Part shown: positions 26,152 through 35,097 of the stretch, in pieces
Numbering within the stretch: the stretch's first letter is position 1
Layout: every line of letters begins with the position of its first letter
Made by a program: the position numbers and the translations under genes
DNA from: Holophagae bacterium
Lineage (GTDB): Bacteria > Acidobacteriota > Holophagae > Acanthopleuribacterales > Acanthopleuribacteraceae
Assembly (NCBI GenBank): GCA_030429565.1
Contig: JAUIFE010000005.1
Location: 310,001 to 374,000 of the forward strand
DNA length: 64,000 nucleotides
Direction of reading: 5' to 3'
The notes under the pieces: generated by a model
What the model was told of the DNA's origin: nothing
What the model saw: the letters and a program-made list of their open reading frames with translations, nothing else
The model's database searches: none

Positions 26152-27402
26152 ATGACGCAGCGACTAATCGTTCCGCGCCGGCTTGCGCACAAAGGCGAGA
26201 ACACCGCGGGTGGCGTGGGCTGTCTGTTTGAAGACGCCTTGCCGCTGCCGGCGGCGGTTTTGAAGCGGTCGGCTTTGGCGCACAACCGCGCCTGGATGCG
26301 GCGCTTTTTGGCGGAAACCGGGGTGCAGTTGTGTCCCCACGGCAAAACCACCATGAGCCCGCAACTGTTTCAGATGCAACTTGACGACGGTGCTTGGGGC
26401 ATTACGGCCGCCACCGCGCATCATGTGCGCGTTTACGCGGCCTTTGGTGTGAAACGCATCTTGCTCGCCAATCAGCTCATCGGTGCCGGCAACATTGCGG
26501 CTATCGCAGGTTTGCTTAACGCCGATCCCGGTTTGCAGGTGGTCGTGCAGGTCGACAGCGTCGCCGGCGTCGCCCAACTTGCCGAGGGGTTACGTGCCGG
26601 CGGGTTTGCCGGGACTTTGCCGGTTTTAATCGAGCTGGGGATTGGCGGTAAACGCACCGGCGTACGCGATCACGCAACGGGTTTGGCGTTGTTACAGGCG
26701 CTTGTCGGCGAGCGCGCACGGTTGCGTTGGGCCGGGGTGACCCTTTACGAAGGCGTGGTGAAGTACAGCGATCCCGCCGCCGAACCCTTGCTCGACGATC
26801 TTTACCAGCGCGCCTTGGCGCTGTTTGAGGCGGGTTTGCAGGTGTCGCCGCCAGGTGCCGAGCCGCTGCTGCTGTCGGCCGGCGGATCGGTCTTTTTTGA
26901 TAAAGCCGCCGCCTTTTTAGGGCGGGTGGCACAGGGCCGCTCCGTGGTGCCGCTGTTGCGCTGTGGTTGCTACCTCACCAGCGATGCTTCCTTTTATCAA
27001 CGTGCAACGGCCGCCTTGCAGCAACGCGCACCACAGTTCCAAAAGTTGGGGGATTTTTTGCCGGCTTTGGAGGTTTGGACCCACGTGCAATCGGTGCCCG
27101 AGCCAGGCCTGGTCGTGGCCGCGTTGGGCAAGCGCGACATTTCGTATGACCTGGAGCCGCCGCGCGTTTTGTGGTGGTGCCGGCGTGGGGCGAGTGTACA
27201 AGCAGCGCCTGCCGACATGCAGGTCACGGCGTTGTTCGACCAGCACGCGGTGTTGTCGGTTGCCGCCGATCACGGCTTGCAAGTGGGCGATTTGCTGGGT
27301 TTCGGCATGGCTCATCCCTGCACGACCTTCGATAAATGGCGCCGTATTGCCGTTGTTGACGATGGCTATCGGGTTGTCGATACGGTGGATACCTTTTTTT
27401 AG
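26152..27402 (+). CDS. D-serine dehydratase / D-threonine aldolase-like PLP enzyme
   Basis: This 416-residue enzyme has an alanine-racemase-like N-terminal barrel (fold type III). The PLP lysine lies in CPHGKTTMSPQLFQMQLDDG. The C-terminal DSD domain contains FDQHAVL and GFGMAHPCTTFDKW, whose His and Cys (H..HPC) form the metal site of the eukaryotic-type D-serine dehydratases. It likely converts a D-hydroxy amino acid to a keto acid (deamination) or cleaves it (aldol), in the cytoplasm. GGAGAAGGG precedes the ATG. It follows the MocR gene by 23 nt and is probably under its control. Confidence 0.88.
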   Translation: MTQRLIVPRRLAHKGENTAGGVGCLFEDALPLPAAVLKRSALAHNRAWMRRFLAETGVQLCPHGKTTMSPQLFQMQLDDGAWGITAATAHHVRVYAAFGVKRILLANQLIGAGNIAAIAGLLNADPGLQVVVQVDSVAGVAQLAEGLRAGGFAGTLPVLIELGIGGKRTGVRDHATGLALLQALVGERARLRWAGVTLYEGVVKYSDPAAEPLLDDLYQRALALFEAGLQVSPPGAEPLLLSAGGSVFFDKAAAFLGRVAQGRSVVPLLRCGCYLTSDASFYQRATAALQQRAPQFQKLGDFLPALEVWTHVQSVPEPGLVVAALGKRDISYDLEPPRVLWWCRRGASVQAAPADMQVTALFDQHAVLSVAADHGLQVGDLLGFGMAHPCTTFDKWRRIAVVDDGYRVVDTVDTFF

Positions 27403-27566
27403 AAAAAGCTCGGCAGCGACGGGCTCAGAAAAAGATTGCGGCGATGTAACGCTTGTGTAAAGCTTAAACAAACCGAATGATCGTTTTGTTTTGAAAATTC
27501 ACGCCGCTGTTTCCACCTGCCATGCGATTCGTCGTCAACGGTGGATGGGTGGCCCGGGGATGGGTA

Positions 27567-27636
27567 CAGGTCGGACCGCGCAGGTCGGACCGCGCAGGTC
27601 GGACGGCGTAGGTCGCACCGCGTAGGTCGGACAGCG
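27567..27636. repeat. Five tandem copies of a 14-bp repeat
   Basis: Five units of consensus YAGGTCGGACCGCG run without a gap: 27567-27580, 27581-27594, 27595-27608, 27609-27622 and 27623-27636. Units 1 and 2 are identical; the others carry one to three changes. The array is intergenic, ending 46 nt before the esterase start. A period of 14 is not a codon multiple, so it is not a coding repeat. Confidence 0.9.
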
Positions 27637-27682
27637 CCGGCTTGGCCGCGCTATGCCTGTTCGTCCCGCGATGAGGTCGCAT

Positions 27683-29662
27683 ATGTTTTTAAAATACAAA
27701 GGGTTATTCGTTCTGTTCTGCCTCTTTTCTTGTCTTTTCACCATCGCCGGTCGCACCGAAACCGGTTCGACGGCCGGGCTGGCCTGGCGCCTTTACATTC
27801 CCGACGGCGACACCGACACACCGCGTCCTTTGGTGGTCATGTTGCACGGATGCACTCAGTCGGCCGCCGATTTTGCCAATGCCGTCGGTCTTGCCGCCTT
27901 AGCCGATGAACACGACTTTTTGGTGTTGTTTCCCGAACAATCGAATGCCGCTAATTCGCTGCGTTGTTGGAATTGGTTCGAAACCGTGAACCAGGGACGC
28001 AGCGGTGAAGCGGCCGCGATTGCAGCGGCCACCGACGGCGTGCGTGCGCGCTATGCCGTCGACGAAACGCGCGTCATCGTCGGTGGTTTTTCGGCGGGCG
28101 CGGCGATGGCGGTAAACCTGGCCGCCGCCTATGCCGATCTTTACACCGGCGTCATGGTTCATTCGGGGCTGGAATTCAAAGCCGCCGTTAGCAGCACTGC
28201 TGCTTTTAGTGCGATGAGCAGTGGCGGCCCCAACCCAACACGACAAGGTGATTTGGCGTATCAAACGATGGGCGCGCGGGCGCAGCGCATGCCGGTTTTG
28301 GTGTTTCACGGCGGCGCAGATTACACGGTTGCGACCGTGAACGGCGCGCAGGTTAGCGAACAATGGCTGCGCACCAACGACTGGGTCGATAACGGCGAAG
28401 CCGATGGTTCGGTTGATACCCTGGTTGACGTGTCGCGACAGGACAGCGAGCCAGGCGGACGCAGCTACACGAGTTTGCTTTATCGCGATGGTGAGGGTCG
28501 CGATTTGGTGGCGCAGGTGATCGTCGACGGTATGGGTCACGCCTGGTCCGGCGGTGCGAGCGGCGCCTTTACCGATCCCAGCGGACCGAGCGCTTCGGCC
28601 TGGTTGGTCGCCTATTTTGGTTTGGACGGCGCGATCAGCGACACCACCCCGCCGGTCACTTTGGCCGAACCGAGTTCCGGCACCTACCAAAACGCCGTGA
28701 CGGTCGACTTGCGTGTGAATGAGCGCGCCGTGACCTACTACACTACCGACGGCACCATACCGAATACCGATTCACTGATTTGGGACGGGCCGAAAACCTT
28801 TGTGTCTGATACGGTTTTAGCCTTTTTTAGCGTCGATACGGCGGGCAACCGCGAGGCGTTGCAACGGGCGGATTACACCATTGAACGGGTGCCCGACACC
28901 ACGCCGCCGACGACGTTCGCGGACCCGCCCGGCGGCACCTACTCGGGGTCGCTTGCGGTGGTGTTGCGGGCCGACGAACCGGCGGACATTTACTACAGTT
29001 TGGACGGAAGTGATCCCGATGCAGGGCGTTTGCGTTACGCGGCGCCGATCATCATCGACGCCGATACCGTGCTCAAGTTTCGCGCTGTCGACACTGCCGG
29101 CAATTGGGAAGCGGTGCGCACGGAGGTCTATGTGATTCAGGCGGTGACGGCGCTAGTTTTGCCCGCCTTGCCCCAAGAGAGTGGCACCGTCGGTCGCTAT
29201 GCCGTGGACGGCGTTACGGTGGGGATGCTGCTCGCGGGAGATCCCGGTATGTACAACATCGAACGCAAACGCATGATTGTGTCCTTCGACCTCATTGCGG
29301 TGCCGGTGGGGTCCGTGCTTGAGGCGGTCTCACTGCAAGTGTGCCGGGAAGCGTTGAGCGGCTCGGTTTTGGAATTGGAAATCGACGTGGCGGCGACCGT
29401 GTTCGGTGGCGATGGGGCCCTGCGTCTCGCCGATTTTGGCGCAGCCGCCTTGGCGAGTCGCATCGCGACCATCCCGATCCCGGCCGAAGACGGCGACTGT
29501 GTCACGGTTGCGCTACCGGATCTGGTCACCGAGTTAATTGCCACCGGTGAACGACTACAGTTTCGCTTTAAGGCGGTGACGGCGGTTGATTTTACACGCG
29601 ATGAAATAAAACTATCACCGGCAGGGGCGACGGCACCGCGTCTTATTATCGGAGTGCGCTAA
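27683..29662 (+). CDS. Secreted PHB-depolymerase-like esterase with two chitobiase-C-type domains
   Basis: The signal peptide MFLKYKGLFVLFCLFSCLFT (start chosen at 27683; GAGG upstream) is followed by an alpha/beta-hydrolase of the LpqC/PHB-depolymerase family. PLVVMLHGCTQSAADFA forms the oxyanion region, VGGFSAGAAMAVNLA the Ser nucleophile elbow, and DGMGHAWSGG the catalytic His. Two CHB_HEX_C_1-type modules follow, from about residues 320 and 410 (TTPPVTLAEPSSGTYQNAVT, TTPPTTFADPPGGTYSGSLA; YYTTDGTIPNTDS and YYSLDGSDPD). A C-terminal beta domain of ~170 residues ends the ~659-residue protein. It probably degrades an extracellular polyester or feruloyl/acetyl ester, with the accessory domains aiding substrate binding. 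Confidence 0.88.
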   Translation: MFLKYKGLFVLFCLFSCLFTIAGRTETGSTAGLAWRLYIPDGDTDTPRPLVVMLHGCTQSAADFANAVGLAALADEHDFLVLFPEQSNAANSLRCWNWFETVNQGRSGEAAAIAAATDGVRARYAVDETRVIVGGFSAGAAMAVNLAAAYADLYTGVMVHSGLEFKAAVSSTAAFSAMSSGGPNPTRQGDLAYQTMGARAQRMPVLVFHGGADYTVATVNGAQVSEQWLRTNDWVDNGEADGSVDTLVDVSRQDSEPGGRSYTSLLYRDGEGRDLVAQVIVDGMGHAWSGGASGAFTDPSGPSASAWLVAYFGLDGAISDTTPPVTLAEPSSGTYQNAVTVDLRVNERAVTYYTTDGTIPNTDSLIWDGPKTFVSDTVLAFFSVDTAGNREALQRADYTIERVPDTTPPTTFADPPGGTYSGSLAVVLRADEPADIYYSLDGSDPDAGRLRYAAPIIIDADTVLKFRAVDTAGNWEAVRTEVYVIQAVTALVLPALPQESGTVGRYAVDGVTVGMLLAGDPGMYNIERKRMIVSFDLIAVPVGSVLEAVSLQVCREALSGSVLELEIDVAATVFGGDGALRLADFGAAALASRIATIPIPAEDGDCVTVALPDLVTELIATGERLQFRFKAVTAVDFTRDEIKLSPAGATAPRLIIGVR

Positions 29663-29664
29663 TG

Positions 29665-29714
29665 GAGAAGCCGTATTCGTACCGTCAACCACTTCGGTAT
29701 GCATACGGCTTCTC
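29665..29714 (+). terminator. Large hairpin directly after the esterase stop codon
   Basis: Perfect 12-bp arms GAGAAGCCGTAT (29665-29676) and ATACGGCTTCTC (29703-29714) enclose a second inner stem (TACCG/CGGTA). It begins 2 nt after the stop. There is no T-run, so it is either a Rho-dependent 3' end structure or an inverted-repeat element. Confidence 0.5.
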
Positions 29715-29934
29715 TTGAACGACGAGCGGTGTTTCTTCGCGATTGACATAATTTGTCGGGTGAAAAGACCGGTGAGGCGCTGATTGTTGTTCGGGTGATA
29801 AATGATGTTGATTGAGGGAGGAACGGAAAATGATTTGGGTCACCTGGTGCCCATTCGAGCTTGTTCCGGGCCATTCCCCGTGACATAATGCGTGCATATT
29901 TGGTTCGGAATTATTTTCTTTATTGGATCGGCTC

Positions 29935-32900
29935 ATGAAGCTTGAGCGTCAAGTTCTCCTTTTTTATCAAAAGGGGACATCAGACAAAGTCTATGAAGTG
30001 GACTTGTGTTGCGTCGGCGACGGCGAATTTGTGGTGAATTTTCGCTACGGTGCGCGTGGTGCCAACCTGAAACACGGCTCGAAAACGCCGCTCCCGGTCG
30101 GGCGTGACGAGGCCGAACGGGTTTTTGACAAACTGGTCGCCTCCAAAGTTAAAAAAGGTTACGCGCCGCAAGGAACCGGCGCGGCGCCGACACCTGTCGC
30201 CGGCGGCGAATCCGACGACGGCGCGGGTCGCGAACTTGCCGACCGTCGGCTGTTGGCCGAGCTGGCACTTGCCGCCGGTAAAAGGCCGCCGCAAGGGACG
30301 CGCCGCTTGACCCGGTTGTTATGGCGCGTGGGTGAACGGCGATTGGACGGCGCACAGGACGTGATTCGACCGATTCTGCTGAAGGGGAAGGATCGTTTGG
30401 TGCATACCTGCGCTTGGACGATTGCCCGCTGTGGGTACCAGGAATTTGCCCCCGACCTAAAAAAAATCGCAGACGAGAAGAAGCGTCCGCTGTGGTTGAA
30501 AACCTGGCTGGCGGAATGCGCGCGCCACCTGCAAAGTCCGGCCGAGCAGGGCGAAGCCACGCGTTGTTTTGTCGCTGAATTGAGCGATGCCGAACGCACC
30601 GGCTTGCTGTCCGACGATGTCTGTGGCTGGTTTCTCAAGCGTTTTCAGGCGCCCAACTACGAGAAATCCGATTTGCTCAGCCGCTTGTACCATTTTGACG
30701 CCCCGGAACTGCGGGCGGCACTGCTCGCCCTGATTACGGGTTTGCCGCTTAAGCCGCCCTACTGGCCACACTTGCGCTTCATCTTTAAAGCCGCCATTCT
30801 GCGCGATGATGCCGCTGTGTTTGCGATTCTGGCGGCACGCATCACCAAATCTCATCCCATGCCTGGTGAGTATGAGACCTTGGTCGACGGCCAATACCTG
30901 AACATTCATCGTGAATCGCGCTTGCCGACGTCACGGGTTGGCTTTACCGAATCGACCCGTCTTCATTTAATGAAACGCGGCTGGCGTGAAATGCGCCGTG
31001 CCGCGCGCGATCAGCCGGATTCCTTTGTTGAGACGGCCTGTGCCTTTATGCTGCAGTTTAGCGACGCGGACAACAAAAAGCCCAAATCCTACGAAGTCTG
31101 GGATTGGCCGACGCGCAGCACCCTGTGGTTGCACTACACCGTCGTTTCCGATTATTTTCCCTTGGCGAAATTGCTGTTTGGCCAAAGTGAACGGTACCAG
31201 TTTAAGGGCCGCAAAGGACGGTTGCGGTACGCTGTCGCGCGGCCGCCTGAGCCTGAAACCGTTGCCGCCGTGGATCCGAGCGCCTTCTGGGAACGCTACC
31301 GTCGCGGCGAGCAGGTTGTTGCGGAGGACGATGCGCCAATCCGGCGTGAAGAGGCCTATCCCGAGCTCTGGGATCGCCGCCCCGATGCGTTGGTGCGGCT
31401 GCTTACCGAGTCGCGTCACCACGAGGTGCACCGCTTTGCCGCCAAAATCCTGCGCAACCATCCCGATCGCGACCGAGTCGTCAACGACGATGCCCTGGTG
31501 ACTTGGTTGTCGATGCCTTACCTTGAAACCCAGATGCTGACGCTGTTGCTGATTGAGGCGCGCCTGCAACCCGAGCCTTTTCCACGTGCCATGTTAACCA
31601 GCTTGCTGCATTCGAGCTTGGCGCCGGCGGCCAATTTGGCCTTGGACTTTATCAAGCAACACCCGCAGGCGACACGCGCCGTTCCACCTTTGCTGGTGTT
31701 GATGGGCTTGCATGAACGGGTCGAGGTACGGCGCGCTTGTGCCGATTTGCTGCTGGGCTGGCTCCCGTCCCTTGAAGAACAAGCCCAACTGGGGCAGGTG
31801 GTGACGGCCGCGATTAAAAGTCTGGTCGAACCTGTCGCGCACGAGTTGCTCGATGATTTTCACGGCGCGTTTGCACCGGTTCTGGCCGCCTATTGGCGAC
31901 GCTTGGACATGGCCGTCCTCCTCGAATTTTTGGCATCGCCGGTTGCCGCCGTACAGCAGTTTGCGGGTCGTTTGTTGCGCGATCACGAAACGCCCGCCGC
32001 CGACATGCCGCCGATGGTGTTTCAAACCTTAATGGAAGCCGAAGACGCGCGGGTTCGTGCCGCCGGTATCGCGCTGTTGGCCGGCTTGCCGATTGAGACC
32101 TTGCTCGAGATGGACGGGCTGGTGCTGGCGTCGGTGCTTTCGGCGCATGCGCCGGTACGCCAAGCGAGCGCGGCTTTGGTGGAACGCATCGCCGATGCCC
32201 ATCGCGGTTTTGCGGTGACCTTGGCGACAACCCTGTGCCGGCACCTCATGCGCAAAGCGCAAGACGACACGCAACACGCCGATTGGGCGCATCTGCTCAC
32301 CCACGCTTTGGCGACGGCCTTGGCTGAGTTGGATCAAACCCTGGTGTGGCGAATGACGCGTTCGCCTTACTTGCAAGCGCGGCATGTCGCCGCCGCTGTT
32401 TTCGACAAACACATCGACGCCGCCGGCTTGAGTGTGCGCGAGTGGGTGCTTTTGGCCCACAGCGACCACGCCGCCCTGCGCCGCTACGGTTGTGACGCCT
32501 GCCAAAAATACGTCGATCAGATCAACGCCGATCTCGACGAGGCCGTGCGTTTGCCCGATACCGATTGGGAAGATACCCGTGCCGTCGGTTTCGCGCTGTT
32601 TCGCAGCGAAGCCGTGTGCGACGCGCTTCAGCCGACCCATTTGGTCGCCTTGTGCGACAGTATTCGACCCGAGGTGCGCGCCTTTGGCCAAGACCTGTTA
32701 ACGCACCGTTTTGAACAAGCGCAGGGGCGCGAGTTTTTGCTCAAGCTGAGCGAGCACCCGGTGGCCGACATGCAAATGACCGCCGCCAATTGGTTACTGC
32801 GCCACGCCGGCGACAACGCCGATGACTTGCGTCGGCTGCAGCCGTACCTCACCACCGTGCTGATGCGCGTCAATCAGTCGCGCGTCGCCAAAACCCGCAT

Positions 32901-33114
32901 TTTCCACTTCTTAGCGGCGCGGGTTGGCACGGATCGCGCCTGTGCCGAAGTGGTTCGCGACATCCTTGCGCCGATTTCGCAAACGATTGCGCGCGGTGAT
33001 CGCGACCGTTGTATGGCGATTTTGCATCAGGTGGCCACCGATTACCCCGATTTAACCACCCCGCTGCAAGTGATCGCGCCGCCGCTGCGGGCAGGGAGGA
33101 CGCGTGGAGTTTAA
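29935..33114 (+). CDS. WGR-domain protein with long ARM/HEAT-like repeat region (retron accessory)
   Basis: This 1059-residue protein has residues 1-80 as a WGR domain (DKVYEVDLCCVGDGEFVVNF, then RYGARGANLKHGSKTP and FDKLVASKVKKGY), a fold that in PARPs and other proteins contacts nucleic acid. The other ~950 residues are almost all helical, with repeated Leu/Ala-rich units of ARM/HEAT character (e.g. VRAAGIALLAGLPIETLLEM, VRQASAALVERIADAHRGFA). No nuclease or ATPase motif is visible. The ATG at 29935 is used; a TTG four codons earlier is possible. It overlaps the SWIM gene by 11 nt and is the first gene of a retron operon; I take it as the ARM component. Confidence 0.85.
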   Translation: MKLERQVLLFYQKGTSDKVYEVDLCCVGDGEFVVNFRYGARGANLKHGSKTPLPVGRDEAERVFDKLVASKVKKGYAPQGTGAAPTPVAGGESDDGAGRELADRRLLAELALAAGKRPPQGTRRLTRLLWRVGERRLDGAQDVIRPILLKGKDRLVHTCAWTIARCGYQEFAPDLKKIADEKKRPLWLKTWLAECARHLQSPAEQGEATRCFVAELSDAERTGLLSDDVCGWFLKRFQAPNYEKSDLLSRLYHFDAPELRAALLALITGLPLKPPYWPHLRFIFKAAILRDDAAVFAILAARITKSHPMPGEYETLVDGQYLNIHRESRLPTSRVGFTESTRLHLMKRGWREMRRAARDQPDSFVETACAFMLQFSDADNKKPKSYEVWDWPTRSTLWLHYTVVSDYFPLAKLLFGQSERYQFKGRKGRLRYAVARPPEPETVAAVDPSAFWERYRRGEQVVAEDDAPIRREEAYPELWDRRPDALVRLLTESRHHEVHRFAAKILRNHPDRDRVVNDDALVTWLSMPYLETQMLTLLLIEARLQPEPFPRAMLTSLLHSSLAPAANLALDFIKQHPQATRAVPPLLVLMGLHERVEVRRACADLLLGWLPSLEEQAQLGQVVTAAIKSLVEPVAHELLDDFHGAFAPVLAAYWRRLDMAVLLEFLASPVAAVQQFAGRLLRDHETPAADMPPMVFQTLMEAEDARVRAAGIALLAGLPIETLLEMDGLVLASVLSAHAPVRQASAALVERIADAHRGFAVTLATTLCRHLMRKAQDDTQHADWAHLLTHALATALAELDQTLVWRMTRSPYLQARHVAAAVFDKHIDAAGLSVREWVLLAHSDHAALRRYGCDACQKYVDQINADLDEAVRLPDTDWEDTRAVGFALFRSEAVCDALQPTHLVALCDSIRPEVRAFGQDLLTHRFEQAQGREFLLKLSEHPVADMQMTAANWLLRHAGDNADDLRRLQPYLTTVLMRVNQSRVAKTRIFHFLAARVGTDRACAEVVRDILAPISQTIARGDRDRCMAILHQVATDYPDLTTPLQVIAPPLRAGRTRGV

Positions 33115-34753
33115 TTACCGTTACAGCGGGTCCAGTTCCGCCCACGGCAGTGGTGATCGCACCAGCATGCAGTTTGCGCCGGACACCTTGCGCGAGCCGA
33201 CCTTCTTCGGCGGTGAATTGGAACGCGCCGTCCCGTTCCGCGAGGCGATTTCCGCGCTGCACGACGTGGTCGTGTCCGATCTTCGTTTTCAGCCCAAGGA
33301 CAAAAGTGGCTACAAGGCTTGGCGCGAGGCACGTGATCGCGAAGACATGGCTGAGCTCACCGCCGGCAAAGACCAAGTGAAGGCGCAAATTGAAGAAGCT
33401 TCCGCGCGTTACCGCCAAGCTCAGGCCGAGGTCGAGCGCCACACCGCGCCCTTTTACCAGGCGCGCAACCGCTACTTCAACTACCTCTACAAAAAGGACT
33501 ACGACAAGTGGTTCGTGTTGGATCCGGTGATTACCGTCCACCCGGATGAGTTGTTTTTCGAGTGTTTTAGCCAAGACGAAGCGACTTATGGTCGACTGAG
33601 TTGTGGTTATGAGGTGTTTCGCAACATCAACGACTTTGCCTGCGGCACCACCAACATCGATTACTCGACCAACCTCTACAACGAATTCCAAAAAATCCGC
33701 ACCTACAAAACCACGCGCTTTGACATTGACCCAAGTGGGTTCGAAGTGGTCAGCGGTCGCGACGAAAGCTTTAAAGAAGTCAAAATTGATTTGCCCGATT
33801 CCTGGGTGCGTGGCTTCCTGCAGGTCAGCTCGGCCATGACTTTGCCGATGGTGCGTTTGCACCTGACACCGATGGACATTCACAACCTGTGTTTTGTGTT
33901 GCGGCGCAAGCGCGAAAAACACGGACCGCGTTCGATTCGTTTCCAACTGAAGCCGGGCGAACCGATTCGCGCGTTAATCGAACCTTGGAACGATGAGCTT
34001 GTGTTTGCGCGCAGTATTTACGACGGCGGGGAAGCACAGGAGATTCGCCTTTGGGGTCGGCGTCGTTTGCTGATCCTGGAGCGGCTGATTCCCGTGGCGC
34101 GCTCGTTTACTTTCTGCCTCGCCGGCACCGGTATGCCGTCATTCATGGTCGCCGATTTGGGCGATATGAGTTTTACCTTGGGCATGTCGGGCTGGACCGC
34201 CAACGATTGGTCGCGCGCCGGCAACTTCGACCTAATGGCGCCGCGTGCGCAAGTCGACAGCGCCACGCAACAGCAAGTATTTAAGGCCTTGCGCAAGGAC
34301 TGGCGCGGCACCGCCGATCAACTGGCGCAGACCGAGGGCTTGTCGCGCGACACCGTGCTCGGTGCGCTCAGCGCCTACACCCAGGCCGGTTCGGTCATGT
34401 TCGATTTGGCCAAGCAGGTGTATCGCGCACGCGAATTAAGCCGCGAACCCTTGCCGCTGGAAAAATTGCGTTTTGCCAATGAACGCGAAGGTGAGGCGCG
34501 CAAGCTGGTCGACAACCTGCAGGTTCGTTTGACCGAAACGCGCCCTGATCCCGACCAGAACCTGCACCTTGCCGCCGTGGTTAAGGACGGCAAGCGCAGC
34601 TTTAACACGAAACTGCGCATCAACGCCGATCAGGCGCTTAAAGAAGGCAGTTGTCAGTGCAATTTCTACACGCAAAACAAGCTGTTTCGCGGGCCTTGTG
34701 TGCATCTCTTGGCGACCCGCCTACAATTCTCTTTACAGCAAGGCGGTGTTTAA
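33104..34753 (+). CDS. SWIM zinc-finger protein with winged helix (retron accessory)
   Basis: This 549-residue cytoplasmic protein has an N-terminal part of unknown fold with a helical, charged segment (~65-130), then a beta-rich middle. A winged-helix-like segment follows at ~385-430 (WRGTADQLAQTEGLSRDTVL). At the end is a SWIM finger with ligands Cys517, Cys519, Cys532 and His534 (CxCx12CxH), a motif for DNA or protein binding. The start is a GTG preceded by GGGAGGA and overlapping the end of the WGR/ARM gene, so the two are translationally coupled. As I recall, a winged-helix SWIM protein plus an ARM protein are the partners of type XIII retrons, matching this locus exactly. Confidence 0.88.
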   Translation: MEFNYRYSGSSSAHGSGDRTSMQFAPDTLREPTFFGGELERAVPFREAISALHDVVVSDLRFQPKDKSGYKAWREARDREDMAELTAGKDQVKAQIEEASARYRQAQAEVERHTAPFYQARNRYFNYLYKKDYDKWFVLDPVITVHPDELFFECFSQDEATYGRLSCGYEVFRNINDFACGTTNIDYSTNLYNEFQKIRTYKTTRFDIDPSGFEVVSGRDESFKEVKIDLPDSWVRGFLQVSSAMTLPMVRLHLTPMDIHNLCFVLRRKREKHGPRSIRFQLKPGEPIRALIEPWNDELVFARSIYDGGEAQEIRLWGRRRLLILERLIPVARSFTFCLAGTGMPSFMVADLGDMSFTLGMSGWTANDWSRAGNFDLMAPRAQVDSATQQQVFKALRKDWRGTADQLAQTEGLSRDTVLGALSAYTQAGSVMFDLAKQVYRARELSREPLPLEKLRFANEREGEARKLVDNLQVRLTETRPDPDQNLHLAAVVKDGKRSFNTKLRINADQALKEGSCQCNFYTQNKLFRGPCVHLLATRLQFSLQQGGV

Positions 34754-34833
34754 ATGACGCGCCTTCTCAAATCTGGAAATATGTTGTATCACCTTGATCC
34801 TAAAGCCTTTTGGCTTTATGATAAGCACCATTA

Positions 34834-35052
34834 CGACGGTGACCGTCGGTCTTGCAATCTGGTTGGCGGATCGCCATCCTTGCTTGTTGATGTGTCATGC
34901 TTCACCGGCTCAATCTTCACTGTGCGGAACATGCGCTATGGTGACAAGATCTGTTCGGGTTCCCTGAACCATCTTGATCACCATAGCGCAGTTCCGCGTC
35001 GAGTTGATCGATCCGGTCTTGTGAATTCTTCGAAGATCGATGGTCACCGTCG
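34834..35052 (+). ncRNA. Retron msr-msd RNA (predicted)
   Basis: An 11-bp inverted repeat, CGACGGTGACC (a1, 34834-34844) and GGTCACCGTCG (a2, 35042-35052), encloses ~197 nt just upstream of the reverse transcriptase. Inside, a short stem-loop (TGGCG/CGCCA, 34864-34876) fits the msr part. A very long hairpin (34924-34997: ~26 base pairs with one bulge on each side, closing on an inner GGTTC/GAACC stem) fits the msd. A further stem, ATCGATC/GATCGAT (35007-35013/35035-35041), abuts a2. Another perfect stem-loop, TAAAGCC/GGCTTTA (34801-34818), lies just upstream. Exact RNA ends and the branching G are not determinable by eye. Confidence 0.8.
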
Positions 35053-35097
35053 CCCCTTTTCTCACGCTTTATCATCGCTGTTTCGCCGAGGTGCTGT

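Noticed and set aside
27567..27636. CRISPR array
   Set aside because: The 14-bp units are contiguous with no spacers and no cas genes are nearby.
34924..34997. Ordinary terminator between SWIM and RT genes
   Set aside because: No T-run follows; its length and its place between a1 and a2 fit the msd of a retron.
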